Source: Ictalurus punctatus | Taxonomy: Eukaryota > Chordata > Actinopteri > Siluriformes > Ictaluridae | Reading direction: 5' to 3' | Length of the DNA: 64,000 nucleotides | Assembly (NCBI RefSeq): GCF_001660625.3 | Contig: NC_030424.2 | Span: forward strand, 19,172,001-19,236,000 | Part shown: one piece after another, positions 1 to 14,616 of the stretch | How positions within the stretch are numbered: position 1 is the first letter of the stretch | Layout: every line of letters begins with the position of its first letter | Notes under the pieces: model-generated | Database searches by the model: none | What the model was told of the DNA's origin: nothing | What the model saw: the letters and a program-made list of their open reading frames with translations, nothing else | Translations under genes and position numbers: made by a program

Positions 1-3000
1 AACATACCACTAACAGAAAGATCCCACAGAGATGATTTGAGGTCATGTCCCAGTACTGAGACACAAACAGTGGGGTCAGGAACTAGTCCCCCCTTACAAG
101 CCAGTGAGCAGAACCCAATCTACACATGGAGGAAGACACAGCGTTTCCCTCCCCCTGGCAAACGGTTCCAATCAAGTGTTAACCTTCTGTCAGCAGGTGT
201 GCACAAAAAAGAGCTGAAAGTGAAGAAGACAGGAAAGTATGTGTGCCATTACTGTGGGAGAGCATGCGCCAAACCCAGTGTGCTGAAAAAACACATACGT
301 TCTCACACTGGTGAGCGACCTTATCCATGTGTTCCTTGTGGATTCTCATTCAAAACTAAAAGCAATTTGTACAAACACAGAAAGTCTCACACACATGCTG
401 TCAAAGCAGGATTGTTTCCATTTTCAGAGCAAGATAGGAAGCTTAGTAGTATGGATGAAGTGACAGTTGGAGTAGGAGAAATGCACTCGGATGCTGAGCA
501 GAGCAGTGACACTGATGAGGAGGTGATAGAAGGGGCAGCTCTTGCACAGAGGCAGCCCTTGCACAGGGGCAGCTCTATCCAAATGACGGACAGGGGGAAT
601 ACTGTACAGGAAAAGTTTGGTAGACATACACAAAAGATTCCTGGGATAACCTTTACACAAAGTTCATCAAATGAGAGTATATCAGGAAAAGTATCTTTAT
701 GGCAGTTTAGAGAAATGATGACACCTGTTACTGTCACTCAGGTGGACCAAGAACTTGAGTCTTCTACCATAAAGCAAAGACTTGCCCTTAGGCTTTCAGA
801 GAAAAGAAGTCAAGATTCTCTCTCTCTCCCCAGCTCATACAGCAAAGGCAGCACTGACTCTGGCTACTTTTCACGCTCAGAAAGTGCAGAACAGCAGTTC
901 AATCAACCCAGTGCAAATGCCAAGTCATACCAAGAAATTATGTTTGGGAAGTGTTATAGACCAAGCGCCAAGCCAAGGCAATCAATCACTGTACAGACTT
1001 GCATGACAGACATAAATGAGACTCCATCCAGTTTTATGATTAAATTGACCAAAGGAATGGCACCTGAGGACGCCACATGCCATTTGCACAGACGCAAAAA
1101 AGACCTGGCTAGATCAATAAAAATCGAATCAGAATCTTTTCAAGAAGAAGAGTATCAGGAAATCCCAGAAATGTTTCAGTGTAGGACTGAGCTATTAGAA
1201 ACCCCACCAGAATGTGGTTTACTATTACGGAGCAACTCTCTTCCAACACCATCTGATTCCAATGTAAGTACACCACGGGCGCTAAGAAGCAGTAATTCTT
1301 TTGATGAGAGGATGACAAATGAGGAAATCTCCTTTCGTAGCTCCATGGGCATGAGAAAGCTCATGAGACAGGCTGCCTTTGAACATTCTGCACATGAAGG
1401 ACATGGAGAACCGGATAACCACACTTTGGTTTATGGCCTGAAATCAGAGCCAAAAGTTGACAGTGCTGATGATTCTAAAATTGGAATAGAGAATTGTCCA
1501 GAATCAGAGTCATGCCTCATGTTTCAAAACCACATGATGGAAAATGCTACAAGGAAACGTAGAAAAGGAAAGAACATAATGGAAGAGGAAGATTTTCCAA
1601 CCCAAAATAAGCCTTCATGCTTGCCTGACCTCACAGGGGACCTTTGTACAAAGCAAGATATTATGGATGCTACATATACTGATACAGAGAGATGGGCTGG
1701 CAGCAATGTTATCTCTGTAATTCAGCACACAAAATCATTAAGTAGGCTGAGTTCTGCAGAGAAGTCCACTGATTTTGAATCACAACAGTTCAATAAAAGT
1801 ACAGTTTATCAGTTAATTGCAAAGGAGCAGATTAAGGAAAAGTACAAAACTGACTCACTCATGCATTCTGGTAAAATAGAGAGTCAATACAGTGGAAGTA
1901 GTTTGATCTACCAGTGGTCTCATTTATCTAAACAACTAGCTTTTCAGTCTGGTATTCAAGTTCCAGAGATTAGAGTTACAGAGGAGCCTGACAAACCAGA
2001 AAAAGTAAGAGACTTGCAGGTTAGACCAAATGAAAAAAACAGAGAAGAATTCCAGTGGCCTCAGAGGAGTGAAACTTTGTCAAACTTCCCAGTTGAAAAG
2101 TTACCGCCAAAAAAGAAACGCTTGCGTTTAGCTGAGATGGAATGTTCCTCTGGTGAATCAAGCTTTGAATCTGCTTGTACTAGTCTCTCCAGAAGCCCAA
2201 GTCAAGATAGCAATTTATCTCACAGCTCAAGCTTTTCACAATCACTTGACAGAGAGGAAAGTATGAATGTCGCATCTCCTGCTAAATCGGATGAGTTTAA
2301 TAAGTGTTTGGAGTTCTTGTCTGTTCCAGGAAGCTCAGTAAGCCAACAGAGGGAGATGAGGCGCTCTGCATCAGAACAGGCACCCTGCAACTTACCCACT
2401 GAATTACCAGAATTTAGAAGCAAGTCCTTTGACTATAGCAACCTTTCTTTTGCAATGAGCCCTATCCAAAGTGACATCTACCCCAGTGAATGTGGATTTA
2501 AAGAACGAAGAAGAGGCTGTTTGGTTAGACAGGCTTCTTTGAGTGGTGATCCAGAGACTTCAGCACATGATAAATCTATTGAGATGAATGCTACACAGGG
2601 AAGCTCAGATGCAGTTGAAATGGGCAGGAAAATGTCTTCATCAGACAAACAGATTTTGTTGGAAGGTTCCTTTAGTGGCATTGAGAAAATGAGATACTCT
2701 TCGTTGCATGGAAGTGTTTCTCCACAGCAGATAATTACACCGGACTTGTCTAGAATGCCAGAGCAAATACCCCATAAACAGCCTCTTCTTCCCCAGACTT
2801 TACAGATGCATCAGTATCATGGCCTAAAGCAGAAAATAAAGAAAGAACCTGAAGATTTAAAAACAGCAGAAGATCCTAGAATCGCTCTGGCAGATCTACC
2901 AGAAGACCATTCACACAGTGTGACCAATGTCCTGTCAACAATAGCAGTTCTTTCACAAGCTCAGCCTTCTTTAGCCAATCAGAGCTTACATGGTTTGTTA

Positions 3001-6000
3001 GTTCCAGTCAGAATTCAGATGCAAGTACCATGCTATGGAAACATCACATACACTAGTATATCTCATATTCTGGATTCTCAATATGCGATAAACTTAGCAC
3101 CTAATAATGTTTTCACTCAAAGTCAATGTTTGAGTGTTACATCACAACACAGAGTAGGTTCTGATGTATATCAAACACCAGCACATCCAAGAGAACTTCT
3201 GCACAACACACAGTCATCACCTGCAAAACTGAATACAGGCATACCTCTGTCCTTGACCTCTAGAACCATTTCAACTACGGAGGCTCCAAGCAGTGGATGT
3301 AGTAAGCGAATGCTTTCTCCTGCCAGTAGTATTGAGCTCTTCATTGAAGCAACTCAGCAAAAACGAGTCAAAGATGAGAATATGTATGGACAGATTGTAG
3401 AAGAACTTAGTGCTGTAGAATTAGGACATCCTGATCATGGAAAAGAGAAACAGAAAAACGAGAGTAAGTCAACACATGTACAAAATCCATCTGTGACTAT
3501 TGAGGAGATTGAAATGAAGGATCCTAATATAGACTTCTACCATAAAGCAGGCTTACCATTGCCCAGCAGTGTTTCTCCAGAAGCAGTTTTGGTAAATAAT
3601 TTGCCTATACCAGTGCAGATTGCCACAACGACCTTACCTAGAGACATTGCCAATATTGGGATACTATCTCAGTTTCCAGGTCTTCACACTACAACATGTG
3701 TGAGTTGGTGTTATCTCAATTGTTCCAAACCAAACAGTACTCAAACAGCACCTAATTTCTCTGTGTATGCCGCTTGGTTCATGAGATGCCACAATCCAAA
3801 TCCACCAAGTCTCAGTACTGGAAAGGCCCTTGCCCTTCTCCAATCTAAACAGAAGAAACAAAATTCCACATATACAATCGCAGCCATGTATCAACCAGGA
3901 ATACTTGTTACTTCAACTATGTCAAGTCACAAACAGGATCAGGTTGGTTTTATACTTTTCCTTGTCTTGTTTATCTGGTCTTTGTGTATAAATTCAACTA
4001 TATTAGTTTACTTAACATTTTTAAAAATTATTTTAATTTTATTTTTTTTACAGGGGACCATTGAGGCTAGGGTGGGAGACATAACATATGATACACAAAT
4101 GAAAGATATTAAGCAAAAATGTAGACCTTCACGTGAGAATAGCAAGGAAACTGAGGCACCTTTAAGGCAAACAGAGCCCGCTCGGGTAAAGATTTTTGAA
4201 GGCGGGTGAGTAGTATCTTTCTGTACAGATACCAGAAGTGTTTTATTGATGAAAATCTTTGCTAATATATGTACAAATTTTCAGGTACAAATCAAATGAG
4301 GACTATGTGTATGTCAGGGGACGTGGCCGTGGGAAGTATATTTGTGAAGAGTGTGGTATTCGATGTAAAAAACCTAGTATGCTAAAGAAACACATACGTA
4401 CTCACACAGATGTGAGGCCCTACATATGCAAATGCTGCAACTTTGCCTTTAAAACAAAAGGTTGGTTTTTACCACATTTTTGTAACACTCAATGTTAGTT
4501 ACTCTTAAATATATTTGCATCTGATGAGGTCAAACAATGTCTTTTTTCAAATAAAGGGAACTTGACTAAGCATATGAAATCAAAGGCACACTTGAAAAAA
4601 TGCCTTGAGCTTGGTGTTTCACCCATGAATTTGGACAATACAGATGTTGCTGGTAAGTCCTTCATGGCTAACAGAATATCTGTAATTTTACTAGTGTTTT
4701 ACTGTTTAAATGGGGACAAGCATAAACAATTAGTTATTACAGCTGATTTCTGAAAATGAGAAATTAAATTACTTAATTAGACTTAATTAATTAATTAGAT
4801 TCTCTGTTGATTTTCAGAACATGAAGATGATGTACAGAAATCATTAGAGATCAGACCAGTAACGGATGCAGCCATTAAACATCAGTTCTCAGATGTGGAT
4901 GACTCAGATGGGGGTGAGGAAGATGGAGATGAGCCAGATGATGATGAAGATGATGAATATGATGGGGACACTACGCCAAGAACCCATTCCAGAAGCACAA
5001 GTCCTCAGCCTTACACAATTAACAAACCATTTCCCACCATCTGCTTCACTAAGAACTTAGATCCTAAAGAAAGGCTTGAAGCATCATCAGTCAGTAATGA
5101 GGATGATCTGACTCTTGAGCATACAAGCACCTCATTTGATCCCTGTACACTTCAACTGCTCTCTCCTTGTTGGGACTCACCTCATCAAAGGAACATCTGT
5201 CAACGAGGGGATCTGTCCCCACAAGGTCATCTGACAACAGGAAGGGCTCCCTCCCCCTTGAGACCCATTTTTCCAAGGCGAGATGTAAACATCAGAGGGG
5301 ATCTCTCACCCATTCGCCAGCTCTCACCTGTAAGGCCCATTTCACCAGCGACAGATGTTTCAAGATATCGTGCATCCTCCCCACGTGGTCACCACAGAGG
5401 CATGCTTAGGGCTGCATCACCACGCAGGGGGACCTATCAGCATAGATCCTATGTGGATTCACGCAGGGAGATAAAATGTGAAGCCTCTTCCCTAATACAA
5501 AGCATTGCAATGTACCCAGAAATGGTATGTCACTTAAATGTAAAACTTCTGATTGTTAATGGCTTTAATGTTCTAGTAGACATTCTAGTTCAACCTGTAA
5601 TATCAATAACCATGTAATAACATTCATAACAATATGATCATTTGATCACTCACAATATTGTGCTAATGTTTAATTCAGGATAAGCCAGAGGCCATTCTTC
5701 AAAATGTCACTGATGGCATACACTTTGGTAGCGATGCATCTACCCTCCCCAGCCGAGGCATCTTCAGCCACTTGCCTTTGCACTCTCAACAGCAGGTACA
5801 GACTCCCATTCCAATGGTCCCCATTGGAGGTTTAAGAATGCCTTCCGTCTGCCCATCTGGTGTTTCTGTAGAGGGACACTCGCAGTCATTACCACAGGGG
5901 GACATATCAGAGAGGGCTAATTCCAGGCTAGCGTCAGTTTCTATTCCAGAACCTGGAGTAAGCAACATATCATCCCAGAGGAAGGAGCAGCCAACATCTT

Positions 6001-6119
6001 GCACTGGCCTTGCCTGCAAGGACAACAAGCAGGAGGAGAGTGTGCACATCTGTGCAGAGGCTATTGCATCCCTCAGGATCACATCAGAGGATATCATTGG
6101 TAATCCTCCTAAAAGCTGA
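1..6119 (+). CDS. hivep2: HIVEP2-like ZAS-family zinc-finger transcription factor (5' partial)
   Basis: Large DNA-binding regulator of the HIVEP/Schnurri family, which binds kappaB-like sites and acts in BMP/SMAD signalling (family knowledge). Coding exons: <1-3942, 4054-4205, 4285-4460, 4557-4652, 4818-5524, 5679-6119; all five junctions are GT-AG and keep frame, giving 1837 residues in the window. The frame is open at base 1, so the N-terminus lies to the left. The first C2H2 pair is C82/C85/H98/H102 and C110/C113/H126/H130. A basic NLS-like PPKKKRLRL follows near residue 702. The second pair is C1385/C1388/H1401/H1405 and C1413/C1416/H1429/H1435, its last finger split by an intron. An acidic Asp/Glu stretch and an Arg/Ser-Pro region with LSP repeats come next. 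The wording around the second ZAS (KYICEEC, KKCLELGVS) and the SHLPLHSQQQV block fit HIVEP2 better than HIVEP1 or HIVEP3, and linkage to gje1 and txlnb agrees. Which teleost duplicate (a or b) is not decided. Confidence 0.93.
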
Positions 6120-7564
6120 TTCAAATAACTTGCTGCAAAACATTTTGTTAAGTCAAGCTAAATCAAGCTCGTATGATGATTGTTGTTTTGGTAAGGTGCA
6201 ATATGTGGCCAAAAGAAACGATAAAGCGTATATGCACATAATTTCATATACAGATGCACAGCACATATTTTAATCAAACTGCCATATCAAAGTCACATTT
6301 CTTATAACCACCACTTATTATGTCCATATATATATAAGGCCATATAAATATTAATATGCAGTCCATTAATATTGAAGAGGTATTTCATGAGATTTATTCA
6401 AAATTTCAGAATCATTGGAAATTATTTCTATTTTTTCAGCAACTAAAATGTACCATCACTTTCCAAATCTATTGCATTAATATGTAATGATCATGACTAT
6501 AACTTAATCATCCCCGTCTGATCAGCTTGTGCCTTTTTAGAATTGTTTGCCTATGCCTCAGTGAGACAGAAGTATTGGATGTATTGTAAAAGCAGTGAAT
6601 ATAGTGTTAGACTGATCTGAAGTACTGTTGATGCTTTTGAAATTGCACTCAATTCACATTACATAGTTTGAATACTAATTCAGTAGTGAAATAATATTCC
6701 TTGGTATATAGTTGTTATTTATGTTTTGCTGGTGCAGTTGTTTAATCTTTGGACTTTTCAGCACTTATGCAACACAGTGACATGTTGTTCATGTAGTTTA
6801 TGATATAACAATGTATTATTGATATGATAACCTAAAGTCATTTGTAAATGTTATGCAGTTAGATGACTATGTAAAGCACTTTCTACTGAAGTAATTGACT
6901 GATGGTGTGCAGTTGATATTTGGGCTATTTGGAATCATTGTATGATTGATTTTATCAAATGGCACAACATTCCAGCCACTGTTTAGTCAATTATATGCAC
7001 ATAAATATACACATGGTGTTGGGTAGTACAGGATTACATATCAACTAGATTATGTATTCAGGTTGCAAAAATTATGGACTACATATAAACCGGATTATGC
7101 ATTCAGGTCATGAAAAAGTAATAAGGCAATCAACCGAGAATGCATTAAAAACTATTAATTTACATTTTGTATACATTACGTAGTCACATTCTATCTAATA
7201 ATAATCACAATTGATTAGAAAAAATAGGTATTGTATGTTTACATTTTTTTCACATACTAAGCAATTGAAATCATGAAGTATAATGTAGCAAACCGAAATA
7301 TAATTTTTCTAACATACAATTTAGGCACAACATTTTCATATTTCTGAATGAATATTAATAACCTTGAACTATACCTGCCTAATAACTGATCATAATTAAC
7401 AAATTATGAAATTGTTGTATTTTTCATAAATCCATCTTTATATATCAGTGCCTGAGTACATTTTCTAAGTAATCTGCCCAACACTACGCATATTCTCATG
7501 AACACACAAGCATATACATACACACCTAAGCACACATGCACTCATGCCAAGGTACACACACACA

Positions 7565-7621
<57 letters not shown>

Positions 7622-8245
7622 ATGTACTGTAATTATTTTTTTCTAGTGTGTCCTGTGTGAGAACAGTTGAACAAGAATTGATGTCTGTACAAGTTTTTTT
7701 CTTGACATCAGATTTGAATTGAACTGTGTGTCTGATTGTATATAGTTTTAAGGTGCAATTGTTTTTAAATGTCTCAAAATGACAGTATTGTATTAGACAT
7801 AGAGAGGAAATATAAATTAGTATGATATTTTGGGACAAGATCAATCTAATGTTCCATTTTAGTGTTCACTTAATATAGGCTATAGTCGAAATTTATATTC
7901 AGTGGGTGTTAAAACAATGAGCTCATGATAAGGTTAGTTATATGAAAGACTTTTTATGTCATGTTTACATTATAACTAATAGGGTTTTTTTGTTTCATTT
8001 AGTTCAATTGTATTTATTGCATTTGATATATCACCAAAGTCTGATATATCTTACATGAACATCATTCACAGGTATTCAGAAATATTTATTTATTGCCCAT
8101 GAAGGCAGCTGATTTCTCTATGATACTGTGTTTTTTTCTTTTCTGATTACAAGATGTCCATAAGTATATTAAAGCTATATGATAAGGATTTATCAGCAAT
8201 GTTCTTACCTCAAATTACTTACAAATAAATGTTTAATAAAGAAAA
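6120..8245 (+). other. probable hivep2 3' UTR
   Basis: About 2.1 kb after the hivep2 stop has no convincing ORF and is AT-rich. Tandem AATAAA signals lie at 8224-8229 and 8235-8240, so the transcript probably ends near 8260. A CA microsatellite (7553-7619) lies inside. Extent is inferred; no transcript data were available. Confidence 0.55.
7553..7619. repeat. (CA)n microsatellite
   Basis: Near-perfect CA dinucleotide array within the probable hivep2 3' UTR, preceded by scattered CACA-rich sequence from about 7500. Confidence 0.95.
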
Positions 8246-9076
8246 TAGAGCAACTTGGAATTCATTTCCCCTATACTCTCTCTCTTAAAAAAAGAAAGAA
8301 AAGAAAATAAGCCTGTAATTTATTTTAGAAGACCTTTTTGCTGTTGCAATAAATGCCGATTTCCTCCCCTCACTAAAACAGCTAGAAACACCTTATGACA
8401 CGTAAGACACAGTCCAGCAAAAGTAAAACCTACAGTACAGGCCAACAATTTGGAAGCAATAATCATTATGTGTAAGAAACTTTTTCCAAGAGTGAAAGTA
8501 CAATAATACATTTATTAACATTCAACAAAAGATTTGACTAAATGTCTGCAGCAATAATATATGACTGATTCTTATTTTTTTTCTGCAGTTTGCATTACAG
8601 ATGCATACAATCAGTTATATTTACTTAGGTTGCAGACCATCAAGGTGTTTTCCTTCAGAACTCGTGGAATATTCCCGTTTGCTCAATTCCTTGCTGAGAC
8701 TAAAGTGGAAAGTCATCACCTTGTGACCGACCGTAACTCCACATAGCTAGCCTATAAAAGGTCCCCACTACATCACACTTGTCCTATTTCACATCATTGT
8801 TTTACCAAGGAGTTAAGGAAGTAGATTCATAAATGCTGAATATAGCACTCTAAACATTTGCTTCTTGCTAATAAGCCCAATATTGTCATCTTTACATCAG
8901 CAATGTAAAAGGAGAGTGTGAAGATGTGTTGACATCGGGTGATGGTAATTCTATTATTTTCACAGATTTACAGTTGACTGTGTCATTACAATAGACACGT
9001 GGCCTATTGTCTGAGTCAGCATGTGGCAATTTGCAGACTGCAGACAGAGTAACTAATCTTATAACCCTAACGACAA

Positions 9077-9496
9077 TTACATAAACTCATAACTTGTGAT
9101 TTGTTGAACTATGTTAACTTTCCAAACCTCTTGTATTTCAGGACAAGATGTGCTGTTTGTTCTGCCAAGCCCTGATGGAGTTGGATAATGAACATGATCA
9201 ATACCTAGATTGCTTGTGGTCTCAACATCTTTAAAAAGCACTTGCTCTAATTGCAGCATAACGCTATTAGGAAATACTCCTAATTCATTGACTCCCTCCA
9301 AGTCTACATTGCTTGAGCAAGAAGTGAAGCAAGCATCATATATGCCTGCAGAGCCTGGCAGGAAGTAACAGATGAGCTGTGTCAAGAACAGAATGGGCAG
9401 AGTGAGTGTTACCAGAGTGAGTGCTACTATTCTGCCATCAGAGCAGTTTGAATATAATTGTGTAATGCAGGAACACAGCACAGCAACAACAGTGAA
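9077..9496 (-). CDS. unassigned ORF with one hydrophobic segment
   Basis: A minus-strand frame stays open for about 139 codons with no in-frame ATG near its start. The first available initiator is GTG, and a CCAG acceptor-like site lies just upstream, so if real it would be a terminal exon. It encodes a Cys-containing start, a hydrophobic run rich in Leu, Val and Thr (ending LICYFLPG) that could span a membrane once, and then a polar tail with no motif I recognise. It could equally be a chance ORF. I do not recognise the family. Confidence 0.2.
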   Translation of the reverse strand, partial: FTVVAVLCSCITQLYSNCSDGRIVALTLVTLTLPILFLTQLICYFLPGSAGIYDACFTSCSSNVDLEGVNELGVFPNSVMLQLEQVLFKDVETTSNLGIDHVHYPTPSGLGRTNSTSCPEIQEVWKVNIVQQITSYEFM

Positions 9497-10020
9497 TAAG
9501 TTGTAGACTGGTGTTTAGGCTGCCTTTAAATTACAGCTGAATTTTCCACGAAATATGGCTGAACAAACATCTAAGCAGTTTTACAGTACATCTGTGCAGG
9601 TGAGTGACTGGGCTATTCTGTAATGTACCAATTTCATTAATAAGCATTTATGTGCAAAGTTGTGACCTGATGTAGCCGTGTCCATAGGTTTGAGCAGAGT
9701 CATGTCTAAAGACTTATTTTTTTCCTTTGTTATTGCCATTATGTTACCCAGATACCTTTATAAAGAACCAATATGATGAGCCAACTAACTGTCTGATATT
9801 GTTAGCACTATATTCTGCATGCTAGATGTAGTGCGAGATCAAGCTTGACAATTAGATAAACCATTATCATATCACACATACTATAAAGTGTTGGCTTTAA
9901 TACTCTGTATATACTTTAAACGATGCCCACAGCAAGAGATGCAACGGGCATAGAGATCCTGCAAACAGCACAGACTGTGACAATTCAAGATCTTTTCCAG
10001 GTGTATAATCTGACAGAACT

Positions 10021-10023
<3 letters not shown>

Positions 10024-10052
<29 letters not shown>

Positions 10053-10070
10053 CTGTGTGTGTGTGTGTGT
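10024..10070. repeat. (GT)n microsatellite
   Basis: GT dinucleotide array with one interrupting C. Confidence 0.95.
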
Positions 10071-10998
10071 CTTTCATAGGCTAGTTAATGGAACTGGAAG
10101 TGATCGCGGAACAGGAAGTGGGTGATTAGACCTCGTGGGATGGGCCCTCTGCTGGTGTAGTGGTGTCATTACCTGAAATTATGTAACTTGTATACTTTTC
10201 TAATGCTATAGCAGTGTATCAGTTTAGATCAATCACACAGACATCAGTCATCCAGCCAATCTTGCAACATAGCTAACATTATAATTACCTTGTCAACTAT
10301 TTGCTAGCAAGATAAACATTTGAGGAACAAAATGCTGACAGTCATCAAAAGAATGTTAATTTTACAGTAAGTAAGGTGTTTGGGGAAATTTGTCACAGTA
10401 AAGGTATTGCTATAGGTGTGAAGTAAAACCTAAGTTGACAGGAATCTTCATATTCATAAAAGACTTGAAATAGTTCAAAAACATACTTAATTAAAACAAC
10501 AATGTATGTTTAGTTGGTTAATATGGACTACTATACAATGATTTTTCCCAGTATCTTAAAGTGTAATCTTAAGGGAAAAAAAATCTTGTAATTACAATAA
10601 TTTCAGTAAACATAGTGTTTTGTGTTCATTGCTGGCAAAAACTTTATTGTAGCTTATATTAAGCTATAAAAATCACTTGTGTACCTCCATAATTTTATAT
10701 GTAGGTCAGAAAGGACATGGATATGCTTCTGTGTGATTCTGTCAGTACGTGAGAATGTAGAGAATAAAACATACATGAGAACATAGTTTAGAATGTATTA
10801 GTATTGTGTAACTTATAGTGTAGACACTAGTTAAGTACATTTCAGTCATATTCCATTCTACCTGAGATTAACTGCTTAATATTTTAAAAAGCAAATGATA
10901 AAACAGCTGTTGGATGGATGTTATAAAATCATGAAAATATGAAAAATACATTTTTCCAAGACATTTTGCATGAACACTTACAAGAAAATATAGAGTTG

Positions 10999-12151
<1,153 letters not shown>

Positions 12152-13637
12152 GATTTTGTCTATGTTCTGTAAGTTCAGATATCCTGTGGAGCTTAGCCTT
12201 CATAGCAGACCTGTGGCTTTTGTAGAGATCTAACTAACACCCTGCTGCTCTGGGTGACCTTTCGACTGAGGAAAAAACCCTGCCAGTGCATATTTCCCTT
12301 TCATCTTTAGGCATCCACAAAAAGACTGGACATGTGGTCTACACATAATCCCCATTTAACTCTGTCAGCAGAAAAATAATGCCCCTGTGTGATGAGGAAA
12401 ACAGACAATAAAAAGACAATGTATTATAACAATTTAGGTAAAATTAAAGTCATAATCAATTAACTGCTGAAATGTTAAGTGATTCCTTAATTCTTTAGAA
12501 AACAGCAATATTAAAACTAAGCACATTTATACCCCTAATCACTGAAATAAAATATAAATAAGATTTTATCTTGAAATGAAACGTTAATAAATTCATTGTT
12601 TTTGTATTTTTTGTATTTTTTTTTTTTTTTGTTAAAAGATAAAGCTAGATTAAGCAAAGCTGTTAATATCATAGCTTCTTAATGCTAAAGTCCATGTTTC
12701 AGAGTGAACATACCAGCCCTGGTGGAGAGTTAGATGTCCTTTCCATTCAGCTATAGATTCTTGTAATCCATCAGAGAATTGTTTTTTGATCAAATAAGTG
12801 TCCCAGTGTGCTCCTTTTCCCAAATGCACTAAAGTTGCTCAGTAAAAATTCAGGGTTCCATGAAGCATGATCATCTGTGATCTAATATCCAGATGTCCAG
12901 GTGATGGTATTGTCTGTTCAGAGCAGAGGCTCATGTTGTGAAAGCATCCCAACCTGAGAGAGGGGCAAATGACACTTTATTAAAAGCTCTTTTCACAAGG
13001 AGGTTAATGCTGTGTCAGTGAAAATGGCAACAATGGCAGTCCTATAGTGTTTCACACCCACACTAACACATCAGGGTGATCAAATACAGCTATTTAACAT
13101 ATGGAAATTCAAGTATTTCACAGTGTTCTGTTCTTTTGTTTTCATTATTGTATTAAAAATGTTAAGAGGCAGGCCTATTAAAAGGTAGTGATGACAAAGA
13201 GATTTCTAAACACACCTTATTTTAATCCATTAGCAAAATTTATGATGATTCATAATGAACACAATTTGAGCGCCATTTATATCATATTTGATACATGAGT
13301 TTCTGAGACCTATGCATCGTCAACCTTATCAATGCTTTCCTGAAAAACTTGCTGTATGCAATCTGAAAGGCTACATGTCTTCTGCCCTCTGGTGGATTAT
13401 CCGGCCATTGCAGGCAGTAGTAGGCCTTTAAAGCCCATATCCAAAATGTCTGCTTTCATGTAACGACTCGCAAGTTTTTCGCAGAGAAGGCTTTGCTAAT
13501 TTTGAAAAAGTTACGGCAAGAATAACATTGATATTTTTTACTAATGTTTCAATATGAATATTTACTCTATTGAAGCAACATATAATGAGTTAACATTTCG
13601 TACCTTATTTTATAGTAAAATTGTGTTGAAAATCCAT

Positions 13638-13972
13638 CTGTCCATCTTCTACAGCTTACTCCTTTTCAGGGTCACGGAGAACCTGGAGCCTATCCCAGGG
13701 AGCATTGGGCACAAGGCGGGGTACACCCTGTTCAGGGTGCCAATCCATCACAGGGCAAAATCACACACACTCACACACCCATTCATATACTACTAGACAC
13801 TTTAGACACGCCAATCAGCCTACCATGCATGTCTTTGGACTGGGGGAGGAAACCGGAGTACCCAGAGGAGACCCCCGCAGCACGGGGAGAACATGCAAAC
13901 TCCGCACACCCAGCGGGACTCGAACCCCGGATCCTGGAGGTGTGAGGCAAATGTGCTAACCACTAACCGCCC
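13638..13972 (+). repeat. dispersed teleost LINE/SINE-type repeat, copy 1
   Basis: Starts with the CATCTGTCCATCTTCTACAG head and runs through conserved blocks (GGAGCCTATCCCAGG, CCAATCCATCACAGGGC, GGAGGAAACCGGAGTACC, GAACATGCAAACTCC, GAACCCCGGATCCTGG). This is a very common interspersed repeat of fish genomes, probably the 3' end of a non-LTR element. Related copies lie at 44690-45020 (inverted), 60521-60845 and 62625-62880. The exact family name needs a library comparison. Confidence 0.85.
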
Positions 13973-14521
13973 CCCATGTTGAAAATATGTGTATCAAATA
14001 GGATACAGCAGGTATATAAGGTAATAAATCACTAAATCGTCATTGTATTGCATTTCATGTTGCAATCTGCCTTATACCTACCACAGTGCCAAATACACAG
14101 TTATGTGTATTAGTCATTCCTTTTTTGTGTGTATTTTAGATGGCAAAGTAGTACAGTGATATATACAGGTCTTAGAGCAACATATGCTTCTATCAAGATT
14201 CTATCCCATCTTTACTTCTGAGAGACTCTGCCTCTCTAAGATACTCTTTTTATATCCAATCATGTTACTGACCTGTTGCCAATTAACCTAATTTGTTGCA
14301 AAATGTTCCTCCAGCTGTTTCCATCCTTTTGTAACTTTTTTGGAATTTGGGGTTGTAAAAAGGTTATAAACAAATTTGTTTTTAACAAAAAAAAGAAGAA
14401 GAACCAAACCAACTGAAATGTTTCAAATGCAATGAACAAGATCTGTTTGTGCTTCTAAAATAAACATTGTTGTGATCAGTAAATTGCCATAAATGCCTGA
14501 TGTATCAAAAGGATTAAAAAA

Positions 14522-14523
<2 letters not shown>

Positions 14524-14612
<89 letters not shown>
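14524..14612. repeat. (TA)n microsatellite
   Basis: About 89 bp of uninterrupted TA. Confidence 0.95.

Positions 14613-14616
<4 letters not shown>

Larger units (their letters stand above)
8260..10630. other. intergenic stretch between hivep2 and gje1
   Basis: Convergent gap between hivep2 (+) and gje1 (-). It contains an unassigned minus-strand ORF (9077-9496, listed separately), a GT array at 10024-10070 and otherwise AT-rich sequence. On the plus strand an ATG at 9556 in good context leads to a CAG|GTGAGT donor-like site at 9600, but no convincing partner exon was found. Confidence 0.5.

Noticed and set aside
13554..13959. Two overlapping ORFs as host genes
   Set aside because: Most of their length is the interspersed repeat at 13638-13972, which recurs elsewhere in the window.
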